DNA from: AP-15 sp963781215
Lineage (GTDB): Bacteria > Pseudomonadota > Alphaproteobacteria > ATCC43930 > CGMCC-115725
Direction of reading: 5' to 3'
NCBI GenBank assembly: GCA_963781215.1
Contig: CAWAFE010000041.1
Coordinates: forward strand, 1-64,000
Length of the DNA: 64,000 nt
Positions within the stretch are counted from its first letter, which is position 1, and each line of letters opens with the position of its first letter. The notes under the pieces are model-generated. The model was not told the origin of the DNA and did not search any database. It saw only the letters and a list, made by a program, of their open reading frames with translations. Positions 9,703 through 19,300 of the stretch are shown piece after piece. Made by a program: the position numbers and the translations under genes.

Positions 9703-10326
9703 ATGGCGCAGATCCGGCCCTACCGTCCCGGCGATTTCGACGACCTCTACCGCATCTGCCTGATGACGGCCGCGGGTGGCGAGGACGCCTCCGGGCGATA
9801 TCGCGATCCGAAGCTGGTGGGGCACGTCTTTGCGGCACCCTACGCGCTCTTCAGCGCAGAGAGCGTGCTGGTCGCCGAGGATGGCGAGGGAGTCGGCGGC
9901 TATATCGTCGGCACGCCCGACACGCGCCGGTTCGAGGCATTACTCGACGCCGAATGGTGGCCCGGCCTCCGAAGTGTGTACCCCGACCCGACCGGGACGC
10001 CGCGCGCGGGCTGGAGCCGGGACCAATTCATGAGCCGGCTGATCCACCACCCCATCCGCGCGCCGGACGACATCGTCGGGGGCTATCCGTCGCATCTCCA
10101 CGTCAACCTGCTGCCGCGGCTTCAGGGCAGAGGGGTCGGGCGAAGGCTGATCGGCCGTTGGCTCGGACTGATGCGCGATATGGGCTCGCCCGGCGCGCAT
10201 CTGGCGGTTGGCAGCGCCAACCGGCGCGCCCTGCGGTTCTATCTCGCCTGCGGCTTTAGCGAACTCGAACGCCCGCCGCCGCGGGCGGAGCCGATCTGGT
10301 TCGCGATGAAACTGACCCTGCCGTAA
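9703..10326 (+). CDS. GNAT family N-acetyltransferase
   Basis: A 207-residue cytoplasmic acetyltransferase of the GNAT superfamily, using acetyl-CoA. ATG 9703 has GGAG upstream; the frame is open further back but that part overlaps the promoter region of the divergent oxidoreductase. The N-terminus IRPYRPGDFDDLYRIC is typical of the fold. Motif A, which binds the CoA pyrophosphate, is visible as VNLLPRLQGRGVGRRLIGRW, and the following VGSANRRALRFYLACGF is the usual strand-helix end. The sequence resembles a bacterial subgroup related to O-GlcNAcase-linked acetyltransferases. Acceptor is unknown. Confidence 0.87.
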   Translation: MAQIRPYRPGDFDDLYRICLMTAAGGEDASGRYRDPKLVGHVFAAPYALFSAESVLVAEDGEGVGGYIVGTPDTRRFEALLDAEWWPGLRSVYPDPTGTPRAGWSRDQFMSRLIHHPIRAPDDIVGGYPSHLHVNLLPRLQGRGVGRRLIGRWLGLMRDMGSPGAHLAVGSANRRALRFYLACGFSELERPPPRAEPIWFAMKLTLP

Positions 10327-10365
10327 TCCGTCCCCAGAAAACCGGGCATGGTCCGGCCGCGCGCT

Positions 10366-11025
10366 CTAAGCGCCCATATTGACGATCACCACGCGGCGGT
10401 TCTCCGCGGCGTACGGCTTTTTCGGAACGGCCGGGTCGGAAGAACCCTTGCCGACGCTTTGCAGGCGGTCGGCGGATACCCCCATCTCCTTGACCAGATA
10501 GTCTTTCACCGCCTCGGCCCGGCGCTTCGACAATTCGTCGTTGTACTGGCGGGTGCCCTTTGCGTCGGTGTGCCCTTCGATCAGAAAGGCCTTCTGGTCC
10601 TTGAGCTCCTGATTGAGCGCATTCCCGAGGTTTTTCAGCGTCTCGATCGATTGCGGCAGCAGCTCGGCCGAGTCGAAGGCGAACTGGATCGTGTGGAGGC
10701 CGATCTTCGGGTGCTCCGCTTCGGCGGCGGGTGCAGGCTGAGTGTTCGCCGAGCGGGCATGGCCGTGTCGCGGCACCGCGCCGTCGGTCGTCGGCGAAGC
10801 TTGCGCGGCGGGTGCCGAGGCGGGTTTCACCGACGGATTTGATGCGGGTCGCGGCGCCACGCCCGGCGTCGGCAGCCCGCGCGTCGTCCGGAGTGCAGGC
10901 GGCAGCAGCTGCCCCGCGATATCGCTTTGGCTGGGTGCCGCGTTTTGCGCAAGCGCCGCCGAGATGCACAGCCCGACGGCCAGAGGCCCGAGCGCCGCGA
11001 GGACGATCCTGTGCCCGATCTTCAT
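10366..11025 (-). CDS. OmpA family protein
   Basis: A 219-residue exported protein with a C-terminal OmpA/MotB peptidoglycan-binding domain. ATG 11025 has GAGG upstream and opens a signal peptide ending near ALAQ. A Pro/Ala-rich linker follows. The OmpA domain occupies about residues 110-219: IQFAFDSAELLPQS, LIEGHTDAKGT and SKRRAEAVKDYLV are its three signature blocks, with the Asp and Arg that bind diaminopimelate. No beta-barrel is present, so it is periplasmic or loosely anchored. It diverges from the Sel1/DUF4384 gene across about 118 bp. A role in tethering an envelope complex to peptidoglycan is inference. Confidence 0.9.
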   Translation of the reverse strand: MKIGHRIVLAALGPLAVGLCISAALAQNAAPSQSDIAGQLLPPALRTTRGLPTPGVAPRPASNPSVKPASAPAAQASPTTDGAVPRHGHARSANTQPAPAAEAEHPKIGLHTIQFAFDSAELLPQSIETLKNLGNALNQELKDQKAFLIEGHTDAKGTRQYNDELSKRRAEAVKDYLVKEMGVSADRLQSVGKGSSDPAVPKKPYAAENRRVVIVNMGA

Positions 11026-11143
11026 CGAACCCTCACCTGAGAAACCTGCCGGCTGCCATCGCTCGTACTCAGCCAATGAGGCGCTGCGGTTGCCGTCCTG
11101 CGCCGGCACCTGTAACCTCTGACCGTAGCTCGGCGGCGGAAAA

Positions 11144-12565
11144 GTGTCAATTCGGTGCATAGTTCCACGATCGGTGTTGGCGCATCTCGCGGAGGTTGCC
11201 GTCGTCGCCCTTCTTGGATTGTTCGGCTCGACCTCGATCGCACGGGCCGACGCGGCGGCCGGGCGCGCCGCCTACGATAAGGGCGATTATTCGCGCGCCG
11301 CGGCCGAATGGCAGAGGGAGGCGGACCGCAATGACGCCGACGCCGAGCTCGGGATCGGCAGCTTGTACGAGTTCGGCCTCGGCGATTTGCCGCAGGACTA
11401 CAAGAAAGCGAGCTACTGGTACCAAAAGGCGGCGGCGCAAGGGAACACCGAGGCCGAGTATCGTCTTGCGTTGATTTGGGCCGCGGGCTCCGAAAGTTTG
11501 CGCCGGGATCTGGTCGAAGCCTACAAATGGGTGCTGCTGGCCACCGGCAACAAAGGCGTGTGGAGCAGCGTCGCTGCCGACCTGAAGTCTCAGCTCGACG
11601 AAGTGTTGCGCCTCGACCAGAAAGTGGAAGCCAAGAAGCGCGCCGACGCCTGGAAGCAGACGCTCACCGCCCTGTCGGACGTGGCTTCGCCAGAAGCGCC
11701 GGCCGCGCCCGCCGTACCTGCTGCGCCGGCCAAGGCCACGGCGACAGGCTGCCCCGGCTGGCCCTTTCCGACGCTGCCCTGCACCGAGCAGCCGCCGCCC
11801 TTTGCCCAGAAGCGAGAGGCGACGGCGGCGGTGCCGGCCGCGCCGACCGCGGCCCCGCGAGCGCCCGCCCTGGTTGCGACGCCGCCGCTAGAGCAGCTCA
11901 ACTCGGCGCTGACGCAGATCGATTGCGCCGCGCTGCGGGCGCGAACTTCCCCGCAAGGAGCGCCGGTCATCTCCGGGACCGTGCCCGACGCCGAGCAGCG
12001 CGCGAGGGTGGTGCAGGCCGCCGCCCGCCTCTTTCCCAACAGCCGCGCAGACGTCAACGTCGATATCGTGCCGCCGCCGCTCTGCCGCTCGCTCTCCGAG
12101 CTCGATGCCATGCGCCTGACCGGGCTCGTCGCCGATAACGGGCTCGGCCTGCGTCTCGCCGGCGGCAAGGCGGAACTGCGCGAAGGCGATCCGATCAAAG
12201 TCGAGGTGCGCGGGCCCGCTGATGCGGTCAATCTCCGCATCGATTACTTTTCACTCGACGGGCAGGTGCTGCATCTGTGGCCGAACAGTCAGGATCTGAA
12301 GGTCGAGCTCGCCGCCAGGGAAACCCGTGTGTTCGGAAACGCCGCCAGCGGTAAGACCTGGAACGCGGGCGGGGCGCCCTTCGGAACCGAGGTCATCAGC
12401 GCGCTCGCCACCCCGCGCCCACTGGATTTGGGCGGCCTGCGGCCGGATGTGGAGCCGGCGGCCGACTATTTGCGCGATGTCGAACGCGCGTTGCAGCGCA
12501 GCCCCGCCCCGCCCGGCACCACCGACAGCTTGACGACGCTGCTCGTCAAGACGCGCGGGCGATGA
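11144..12565 (+). CDS. Sel1-repeat protein with C-terminal DUF4384-like domain
   Basis: A protein of up to 473 residues. GTG 11144 is the longest start; GTG 11174 is an alternative, and neither has a strong ribosome site. A hydrophobic export segment ends near ARADAAAG. Residues about 40-115 hold tandem Sel1-like helical repeats (YDKGDYSRAAAEWQREA, then GSLYEFGLGDLPQDYKKASY). A Pro/Ala-rich linker with two CP motifs (GCPGWPFPTLPC) follows. Residues about 335-440 look like DUF4384 (DPIKVEVRG, IDYFSLDGQVLHLWPN, GTEVISALATPRPL), a domain usually found with caspase-like or kinase domains in envelope or signalling proteins. Here no catalytic domain is fused. Neighbouring OmpA and CHAT proteins suggest a shared envelope context. 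Confidence 0.8.
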   Translation: MSIRCIVPRSVLAHLAEVAVVALLGLFGSTSIARADAAAGRAAYDKGDYSRAAAEWQREADRNDADAELGIGSLYEFGLGDLPQDYKKASYWYQKAAAQGNTEAEYRLALIWAAGSESLRRDLVEAYKWVLLATGNKGVWSSVAADLKSQLDEVLRLDQKVEAKKRADAWKQTLTALSDVASPEAPAAPAVPAAPAKATATGCPGWPFPTLPCTEQPPPFAQKREATAAVPAAPTAAPRAPALVATPPLEQLNSALTQIDCAALRARTSPQGAPVISGTVPDAEQRARVVQAAARLFPNSRADVNVDIVPPPLCRSLSELDAMRLTGLVADNGLGLRLAGGKAELREGDPIKVEVRGPADAVNLRIDYFSLDGQVLHLWPNSQDLKVELAARETRVFGNAASGKTWNAGGAPFGTEVISALATPRPLDLGGLRPDVEPAADYLRDVERALQRSPAPPGTTDSLTTLLVKTRGR

Positions 12566-12692
12566 TGATCAATCTGAGAACACCACAGGAACATGCGGCA
12601 ATAATCGGGTCAAATCATCGATCTGGCAAGCGTCGATCAGGCTGATTATCTAAGGACTACCGATCGACGATCGGCAGAAAGGGAGCGCTCGG

Positions 12693-13217
12693 ATGCTCGA
12701 CCGCCGCAATCTGCTCTCCGGCCTTGCCGCCGCAGCGGTCGCGACCAAGGCGCCGCTGGCTTGGGCCGACACCGGATTCCCGCAGCGGCGATGGGTAAAG
12801 ATCGTCTTCGCCGCCACCGGCGAGCGCTTCAACGAAATCTACTTCGCCGACGGCGCTTATATCCTGCCAGCCTGCCAGAAGTTCTCTTGGACCTGCCGTG
12901 ACTATCGCGCCAACGAGTGGAAGTGGATTCATCCCTGGCTGATGGATCTGGTTTTCGTATTGCATTGGAAATACAATAAGGACGAGATCAGAATCCTGAG
13001 CGGCTATCGCACCCCGCAGACCAACGGCCAGCTCGAAGGCGCGGCGAAGAACTCGCAGCACATGCGGGCGATGGCGCTGGATATACACATACCGGACGTC
13101 GACAACGACGCCGTTGCCGACGACGTCAAGAAATTCATCTATGGCGGCGTGGGCATGTATCCCGGCCGCGAATTCGTGCACTGCGATTTCGGCCCGCTGC
13201 GCAGCTGGGTCGGGTAG
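12693..13217 (+). CDS. DUF882 / M15A-like murein peptidase family protein
   Basis: A 174-residue protein of the DUF882 (YcbK-type, peptidase M15A fold) family. ATG 12693 has GGGAG 8 bases upstream. The N-terminus MLDRRNLLSGLAAAAVA is a short twin-arginine-like signal, as is common for this family. Zinc-ligand motifs of the M15 fold are visible: SQHMRAMALDIHIP (His and Asp) and REFVHCDFGPLRSW (His, Asp). Other family blocks are LSGYRTPQTN and HPWLMDLVFVLH. Such proteins are thought to act on murein in the periplasm; a specific bond is not established. A perfect 7-bp inverted repeat with a 1-base spacer (12660-12674) precedes the gene and could be an operator. Confidence 0.88.
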   Translation: MLDRRNLLSGLAAAAVATKAPLAWADTGFPQRRWVKIVFAATGERFNEIYFADGAYILPACQKFSWTCRDYRANEWKWIHPWLMDLVFVLHWKYNKDEIRILSGYRTPQTNGQLEGAAKNSQHMRAMALDIHIPDVDNDAVADDVKKFIYGGVGMYPGREFVHCDFGPLRSWVG

Positions 13218-13231
13218 CTGTCCACAGAGCT

Positions 13232-16200
13232 TCAAGCTCCCGGCGCATGCGGGCGCACCCCGTCGCCGATCAGCACAAACGGCGCCCACGCATAGGGATG
13301 CGACATCAGGAGCGGCATGTCGGCGCCGCTGCCGGCGGTGTCGATCATGCGCAGCTGGGCGCTGCGCAACGCCTGCGCAGTGTCCCCCGACGCTCCCGCG
13401 GCACCTGGCGCCAGCGTGCCGGTCATCAGCCGCATCGCGGCCACGTCGGCAGCCGACCAATGGGTCACCAGCATGCCCCGCGTGCCGGCAAGAAAGAATG
13501 CCCGCGCCAAGCCGGAAAGGCTTTCGCCGGCACCGTTTCCCGGACCCGCCGTATCGCAGGCCGAGAGGACGACCAAATCGGCATCTAGCTTCAGGTTTTC
13601 GATATCGCCGACCCCAAGGAACCCGGCCCCGGCACTCGGCGCGTTCGGCGGCGTCGAGGTAAGGATTGCCGGTTCGGTCTGGCATTGCCCGAGCTCGGTC
13701 GGGAGCAGCGCATGGGTCGCGAAATGGACGATGCGGTATCGGCCTAGGTCGGCTCCGGTGACCCGCGCCCTGGTGAAGGCTGCGCCAAGAACAATGTCGC
13801 CGGGTGCGGCGCCGAGTTCGCGGCCTAGCGTCGTCACCTCGATCCTGGTCCCAGGGAGCGAACCGAGCAGACGCAGGTTGCGATCATCCTGAGCGCAGCG
13901 GCTGGCGGGAAACAGGGCGGCTATCTGTCGGGCGTTCGCCGGTTGGAAATCGCCGAAGCCGATAAATGGCCGTGAGCCGGGGGACCCGGTCTTGATCCGA
14001 CGCAGGTCGACAAACGTCCGGGGCGCCGGAACGTAGCTCAGCGCGACCCGCCGCAGCAGCCAGGGCACCTGGCGATAGTCGCCGTTCGCCACCGCGACGT
14101 CCGGCGAGGTGACCAGAGCGGCGAACGGAAAGCTGAGCAGCGCGCCATTGGCCGCTATCGTCAGCCTCGATTTCCCTTCGAGTGCCTTTGCCGCGGGGCC
14201 GATCAGCGCCGCATAGAGTTGGTAGGCCGCAGCGGTATCGTAATTGGGCAGGACCGCCTGGCCGGCGACCGCTTTGGGCAGCGCGGTTTCGCGCAACTGG
14301 CGGATCAGGGCGGCAATTTCATCGCCTTTGAGCGGGATCCGGTAAACATCCGTGCTGCTCTGCTCGAGCAGAAAGCCGTAACTGCCGCCGGGTGCGGTGA
14401 AAATCGAGATCAGCGCCTCGTCCGGTTGCAGCAGCCCACGCACCTCAGGCTCGGTCACCGGCTCTTCGAGCATCCGGTGATAGCGCGGCGCAGCCACTTG
14501 AACCTGAGCGTCGGCCTCGCCGACCTGCTGCTGCACCTTGCCGATCCGCGCATCGAGCTCGGCGAGGCGGTCGGCCGCACCCGTCCGGTTGCCCTCGGCG
14601 ACGAGCGCATCGCGATCCGCGGCCAAACGGTCGAGCTCACGCTGACTCTGCTGCAAGGTGAGGAGCGCTGCCGCGGCCTTGGGATCGCTCGCGGCCAGCC
14701 GCGCCGAGGTTTGCGCGATATCCTGAGCCGTCAGGCTGCCCTTTGCGAATTGCGCCGCTTCGAACATCTCCGCAAAAAGCTGCGCCCGGTTCGCCGGGTT
14801 CTGTTCGGTTTCGATCGACAGCGCATCGAGCCAGGGGAGGATATTTTCCGGCGGAACGCCAATGACACCCGGTTTGCGCAGGATTTGCCCGGCTTTACGG
14901 AAGAGCGCGAGGGCCTGGCCGGTCTGCCCCTGCTTCAGCCGGTACTCGCCGTGCAGCAGCAGATTGAGCGCCTGCGGCCGGGCTCCCGGGACCACCTGAG
15001 CGAAAACTTGTCCGGCGTCCGAGCTATAGCCCGACGCCGCCGGGAAATCGGTGACCCCAGCCTCATTGGTGGCGACGAGGCGAAGCGAGCGCGCTCCCGT
15101 GCTGGTCACCGCAAGGCCGTTCGCCTCGAGCAGCCGGTGCGCTCTCAGCGCCAATTGCGTCGATTGCTCAAGCTCGCCCGCGTCCCCGAGGAGCGCCGCT
15201 TGGAGGCGCAAGGTTTCCGCCAACCCCAGCACCGCCGTTTCCTGCTCCGGCACCAGCGGCGCGTCAGCGGTCAGGAGCGGTACGTCGATCCCCTCCGCGC
15301 GCAGTGACTGGTCTGTGAAATTGGCGCGGGCAGCGCCAGTTGTTCCGGGCGGCAGCAACCGCGCGAATGCGGCTTCGGCGGCCCGCGCGCGTCGCAAGGC
15401 CTCCTCGGGCTTGTGCTGGTAAGCCGCGGTAACTGCGCGATAATAGTCGAGCTGCGCCATCACCAGCGGATCCTTCGATCGCGCGCTCAGGGATGCCGCG
15501 ATCTCGAGCAGGCGATCCGCCTCGGGAGCGTTGCGCTGATGGGCGATTTGCGCCGCCAGCTTCATCATCGTAACGGCGAGGCCGGGATTGTCGCGCCCCA
15601 GGATGCGCTGCTGGATCGCCAGCGCTTCGCGAAAGGCGCGCTCCGCATTGGCCGGGTCGTCGACATTGTTGTACGCGTCTCCGGCGCTCGTCAGCTCGTA
15701 GAACCGTTCCAGGTCGCCGCTACCGAAGGGCTGCCCGACCGGCCGGTTCGCAATCAGGCGGGCGGCCTCGGAAGGAGCTCGCCGACCGGCCGGAATACCG
15801 CCTCCGCCCAACGAGCCGAGCGCGGCCTCGATCGCGGGGAGGGCCGAGGGAATTACGTCCACGCCGAATGCCCGACCGCCCACCGCGGCCGCCATCGCCA
15901 GGTGCGGCCAGCCGCCGTTGCGCCGGCTGCACTGCATCAGCGCCGCGGGAGCACCGCCCTGCAGCCTCGTGTCGGTCGGCGCGCCGCAGGTAAAGCGCTG
16001 GTCGATGTAGCTCCGCCACGGCCCGGCGGCGGCAATCGCGTTCAGCCGGGAAGCGTCGGGGGCGTCGCCGATCTCGAAAATCCGGCCACTGGCCTGGCGC
16101 CACGTGCCGCAATAGAGGGCGAAGGCACGGCGTGCACCGACGGAGAAATCGCCGGTGGAGATCGGCTGGTAATGGCAGGCCTCGCCCACCTGGTTGTTGC

Positions 16201-16327
16201 CCGCCGAAACGGCTTCGGCCTCCGGCTCGGTCTGCGGGCCCGACACGTACACACTCGTCGGCAGCGCCTCGCAGCTCGAAATGGCAGTGGCGACGAAGAT
16301 GCCCAGAAGAGCCCGTTTTACCGTCAT
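13232..16327 (-). CDS. TPR/CHAT-domain protein, predicted lipoprotein
   Basis: A 1,031-residue protein ending in a CHAT (caspase-like) domain. ATG 16327 overlaps the TpsA stop codon as ATGA, so translation is probably coupled; the frame extends upstream but inside tpsA. The N-terminus MTVKRALLGIFVATAISSC has a lipobox (ISSC), predicting an envelope lipoprotein. Tetratricopeptide-like helices occupy about residues 215-330 (NAERAFREALAIQQRIL). A coiled coil lies around 560-620. The CHAT domain spans roughly 640-1031, with the presumed catalytic His in VHFATHALLP (about residue 872) and Cys in VVLSACDTA (about 924), the HxG/SxC-like dyad of separase-clan peptidases. Its linkage to a TPS exoprotein suggests processing or quality control of TpsA, which is inference. 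Confidence 0.9.
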   Translation of the reverse strand: MTVKRALLGIFVATAISSCEALPTSVYVSGPQTEPEAEAVSAGNNQVGEACHYQPISTGDFSVGARRAFALYCGTWRQASGRIFEIGDAPDASRLNAIAAAGPWRSYIDQRFTCGAPTDTRLQGGAPAALMQCSRRNGGWPHLAMAAAVGGRAFGVDVIPSALPAIEAALGSLGGGGIPAGRRAPSEAARLIANRPVGQPFGSGDLERFYELTSAGDAYNNVDDPANAERAFREALAIQQRILGRDNPGLAVTMMKLAAQIAHQRNAPEADRLLEIAASLSARSKDPLVMAQLDYYRAVTAAYQHKPEEALRRARAAEAAFARLLPPGTTGAARANFTDQSLRAEGIDVPLLTADAPLVPEQETAVLGLAETLRLQAALLGDAGELEQSTQLALRAHRLLEANGLAVTSTGARSLRLVATNEAGVTDFPAASGYSSDAGQVFAQVVPGARPQALNLLLHGEYRLKQGQTGQALALFRKAGQILRKPGVIGVPPENILPWLDALSIETEQNPANRAQLFAEMFEAAQFAKGSLTAQDIAQTSARLAASDPKAAAALLTLQQSQRELDRLAADRDALVAEGNRTGAADRLAELDARIGKVQQQVGEADAQVQVAAPRYHRMLEEPVTEPEVRGLLQPDEALISIFTAPGGSYGFLLEQSSTDVYRIPLKGDEIAALIRQLRETALPKAVAGQAVLPNYDTAAAYQLYAALIGPAAKALEGKSRLTIAANGALLSFPFAALVTSPDVAVANGDYRQVPWLLRRVALSYVPAPRTFVDLRRIKTGSPGSRPFIGFGDFQPANARQIAALFPASRCAQDDRNLRLLGSLPGTRIEVTTLGRELGAAPGDIVLGAAFTRARVTGADLGRYRIVHFATHALLPTELGQCQTEPAILTSTPPNAPSAGAGFLGVGDIENLKLDADLVVLSACDTAGPGNGAGESLSGLARAFFLAGTRGMLVTHWSAADVAAMRLMTGTLAPGAAGASGDTAQALRSAQLRMIDTAGSGADMPLLMSHPYAWAPFVLIGDGVRPHAPGA

Positions 16328-19300
16328 CGGCACGGCTCCCGCGTGGCCTCGCCCGATCCGGGCAACACGCCGCACAGGCGTTCCTCGTCGAAGATGTTGA
16401 TCACCGGCAGGTCGGGATTCTCCTCCCGGCGTGGCCTGAGCGCGTCGGACGTGGCGAAGTCGAGGGTGCTGAAGGGTTGAAAGGGTATCAGCAAGGCAAG
16501 ATTGATGTCGCTCACCATCTGGGGTGGAACCAGAGCGGCCGCCGGCAGCAGGACACAGCTGGTGCCGGCGATGATGCAGTTGTTGAAGAGATAGGTGCTT
16601 TCGGGTCCAGGGTTGCGGACCCCCTGAGCCGCTGCGGTGCCGGTCGCGTCCCCATTGATCGAGCCGAATAAGGCGGCACTTGCCCCGGTGCCTGACAAAC
16701 CAAGCTGAGATACCTGCATTATCCCATTTACGACGCCCCCGTCTGCGAACAGAAGGGCGACAGAACCCGGCGCCACCAGATTGTCGAATTGAATGGGGTT
16801 ACGGGTTGTGCCGGTCGGAGCGAGGTTGGCGACGGCATCGGCATTCGAGGTCGCCGAAACAAAGCTCGACAGCTTAGCTATGCCAGCACCCGTGGTATCG
16901 ACCGCAAAGACCGGCGCGCCGACGGTGACCGTGCCCACCTGTACGAACGCGCCGGCGGTGTCGAAGATCGCCCTGCCGCCGGCAGTTATGTCGCCGGCGA
17001 GCGTCAACGGCTGGCCGGGGCCGGTGGTTTGGATCAACACGTCTCCCGCGGTCGAAGAGGCGGCACGAATCCCCGATTGAGCCCCCACATCTGCGACGGG
17101 ACCAACCGTACCGACGGTCAGCGCGGCGGCGTTGGTGAACTGGAACGCGCCATTCGCTGCGACCCCCGCCAGTGTCCCGACCGCGTTGGCCCCGCTGTTG
17201 AACGCAACACCGGCGCCGGCGTCTGCGATCAAACCCGCAGCCGCCACACTGCCGCCAGCCTCCGTCGCATTACCCGCCGCGATCAGGGCGGCAAGACCGC
17301 CCGCCGTATCGACATTGCTGGCTAGAACGAGATTTCCCGCGGTCGTCGTCTCCAAGGCGACGTTGCCGCCCACCGTCGTCACCCCGGACAGCGCGCCCAC
17401 GCTCAACATCTGGTTATTCGGCGGCGTCCCGGCGCCCTGCTCGAGCAACGGACCAACTGTCGCGATCGTCAGCGTCGTCGAATCGTCCCGGAACAAAAAG
17501 CCGTTCCCCGTCCCGGTCGTCTGGCCCGCCAGCACCGCGCACCACGTTGGCCTCGGGCAGGGACACCGCGCCTACCGCCGACACCTCCAAGGCGCTCGCC
17601 GTCACCACCCCGCCCGTCTGCCGGATCTGACCCGCCGAACTCCAGCCCCACCCCCGCCGTCCCGGCCGCCACGTTCTGGGTCAGCAGCAGATCGCCCGAG
17701 GTGGTCACCCGCAGCCCGATATTGGCGTTGTTCGTCACCACTCCCGACAGCGGCCCCGGCAGCGCCGCCAACCGCATGCCAAAGCTGTCGGAGACGTCGA
17801 CCGTGCCGATCGTCAGGCTCGCCGCATCGTTGCGGAAGACAAAGCTCTCGCCAGGGTTCAGCACCCGGCCCGCCAAAATCCCCACCTGGTTTGGATCCGA
17901 CGGTCCGCCAAACGCCCCCAGCGATACCCGATCAGCCGACACGATCGCCAAGGCCGAAGCGATGATCGGCGGCGCCTGCGTCAACGTCCCGGCCGAGCCC
18001 AGCGCCACCGATCCGATCCCGGCGTTGACCGTCTGGCTCAGCACCAGATTGCCCGCCGTCGTCGTCTCCAGCAGGATGTTGCCGCCGTTGCTCGTCACCC
18101 CCGACAGAGCGCCCACGCTCAGCATCTGGTTGTTCGGCGGCGTCCCGGTGCCCTGCTCCAGCAGGGTCGCGACCGTGTCGACGGTCAAGCCCAGATTGTC
18201 GTTTCGGTAGAGCAGGCTGTTGCCGGCTCCGGTCGCCTGCCCCGCCAGCACCCCCACCGCATTGGCCTCGGACAGGGACACCGCGCCTACCGCCGACACC
18301 TCCAAGGCGCTCCCCGTCACCACCCCGCCCGTCTGCAGGACCTGACCCGCCAACTCAAACCCGAGCGCGCCACTCCCGGCCGTCACGTTCTGGGTCAGCA
18401 GCAGATCGCCCGAGGTGGTCACCCGCAGCCCGATATTGGCGTTGTTCGTCACCACTCCCGACAATGAGGTCAGCGGCGGCGCCGACGGGCTCACCGGGTC
18501 CAGAAACGGCGCGTCAAACACATCGAGCGCCACCGTCCCGATCGTCAGGCTCGTCTGGTCGTTGCGGAACACAAAACTCTGCCCGGCGTTGCGCACCTCG
18601 CCCGCCAAGGTCCCGACCCGGTTCGCGTCCCCGTGTTCGGTCGGGCCGACAAACGCCCCCAGCGACACCCGGTCGGCCGACACAATCGCCAAGGATGAGG
18701 CGATGATCGGCGGCGCCTGCGTCAACGTCCCGGCCGAGCCCAGACCGACTACTCCGGTCCCCGCATTCACCGTCTGGTCCAGAGCCAAATTCCCCGAACC
18801 CGTCGTCTCCAGCAGGATGTTGCCGTTGTTCGTCACCACCCCCGACAGCGCGCCGACACTCAGCATCTGGTTGGTGGGCGGCGTCCCGGTCCCCTGCTCC
18901 ACCAGCGGACCGACCGTGCCCACCGTCAGACCCGTCGCCTGGTCGCGGAGCGACAGACCGTTCCCCGCTCCCGTCACCTGCCCGGCCAGCACACCCAGCA
19001 CGTTCGCCCCGGCCAGCGTCACCGGTCCGGCAGCCGACACTTGCAATGCGCCGCCGCTGACGATCCCGCCCGACTGCTGCACCTGACCCGCCGCCTCCAG
19101 CCCCACCCCCGCCGTCCCGGCATTGACATTCTGGGTCAGCAGCAGATCGCCCGAGGTGGTCACCCGCAGCCCGATATTGGCGTTGTTCGTCACCACTCCC
19201 GACAGCGGCCCCGGCAGCGCCGCCAACCGATTGCCAAAGCTGTCGGAGACGTCGACCGTGCCGATCGTCAGGCTCGCCGCATCGTTGCGGAAGACAAAGC

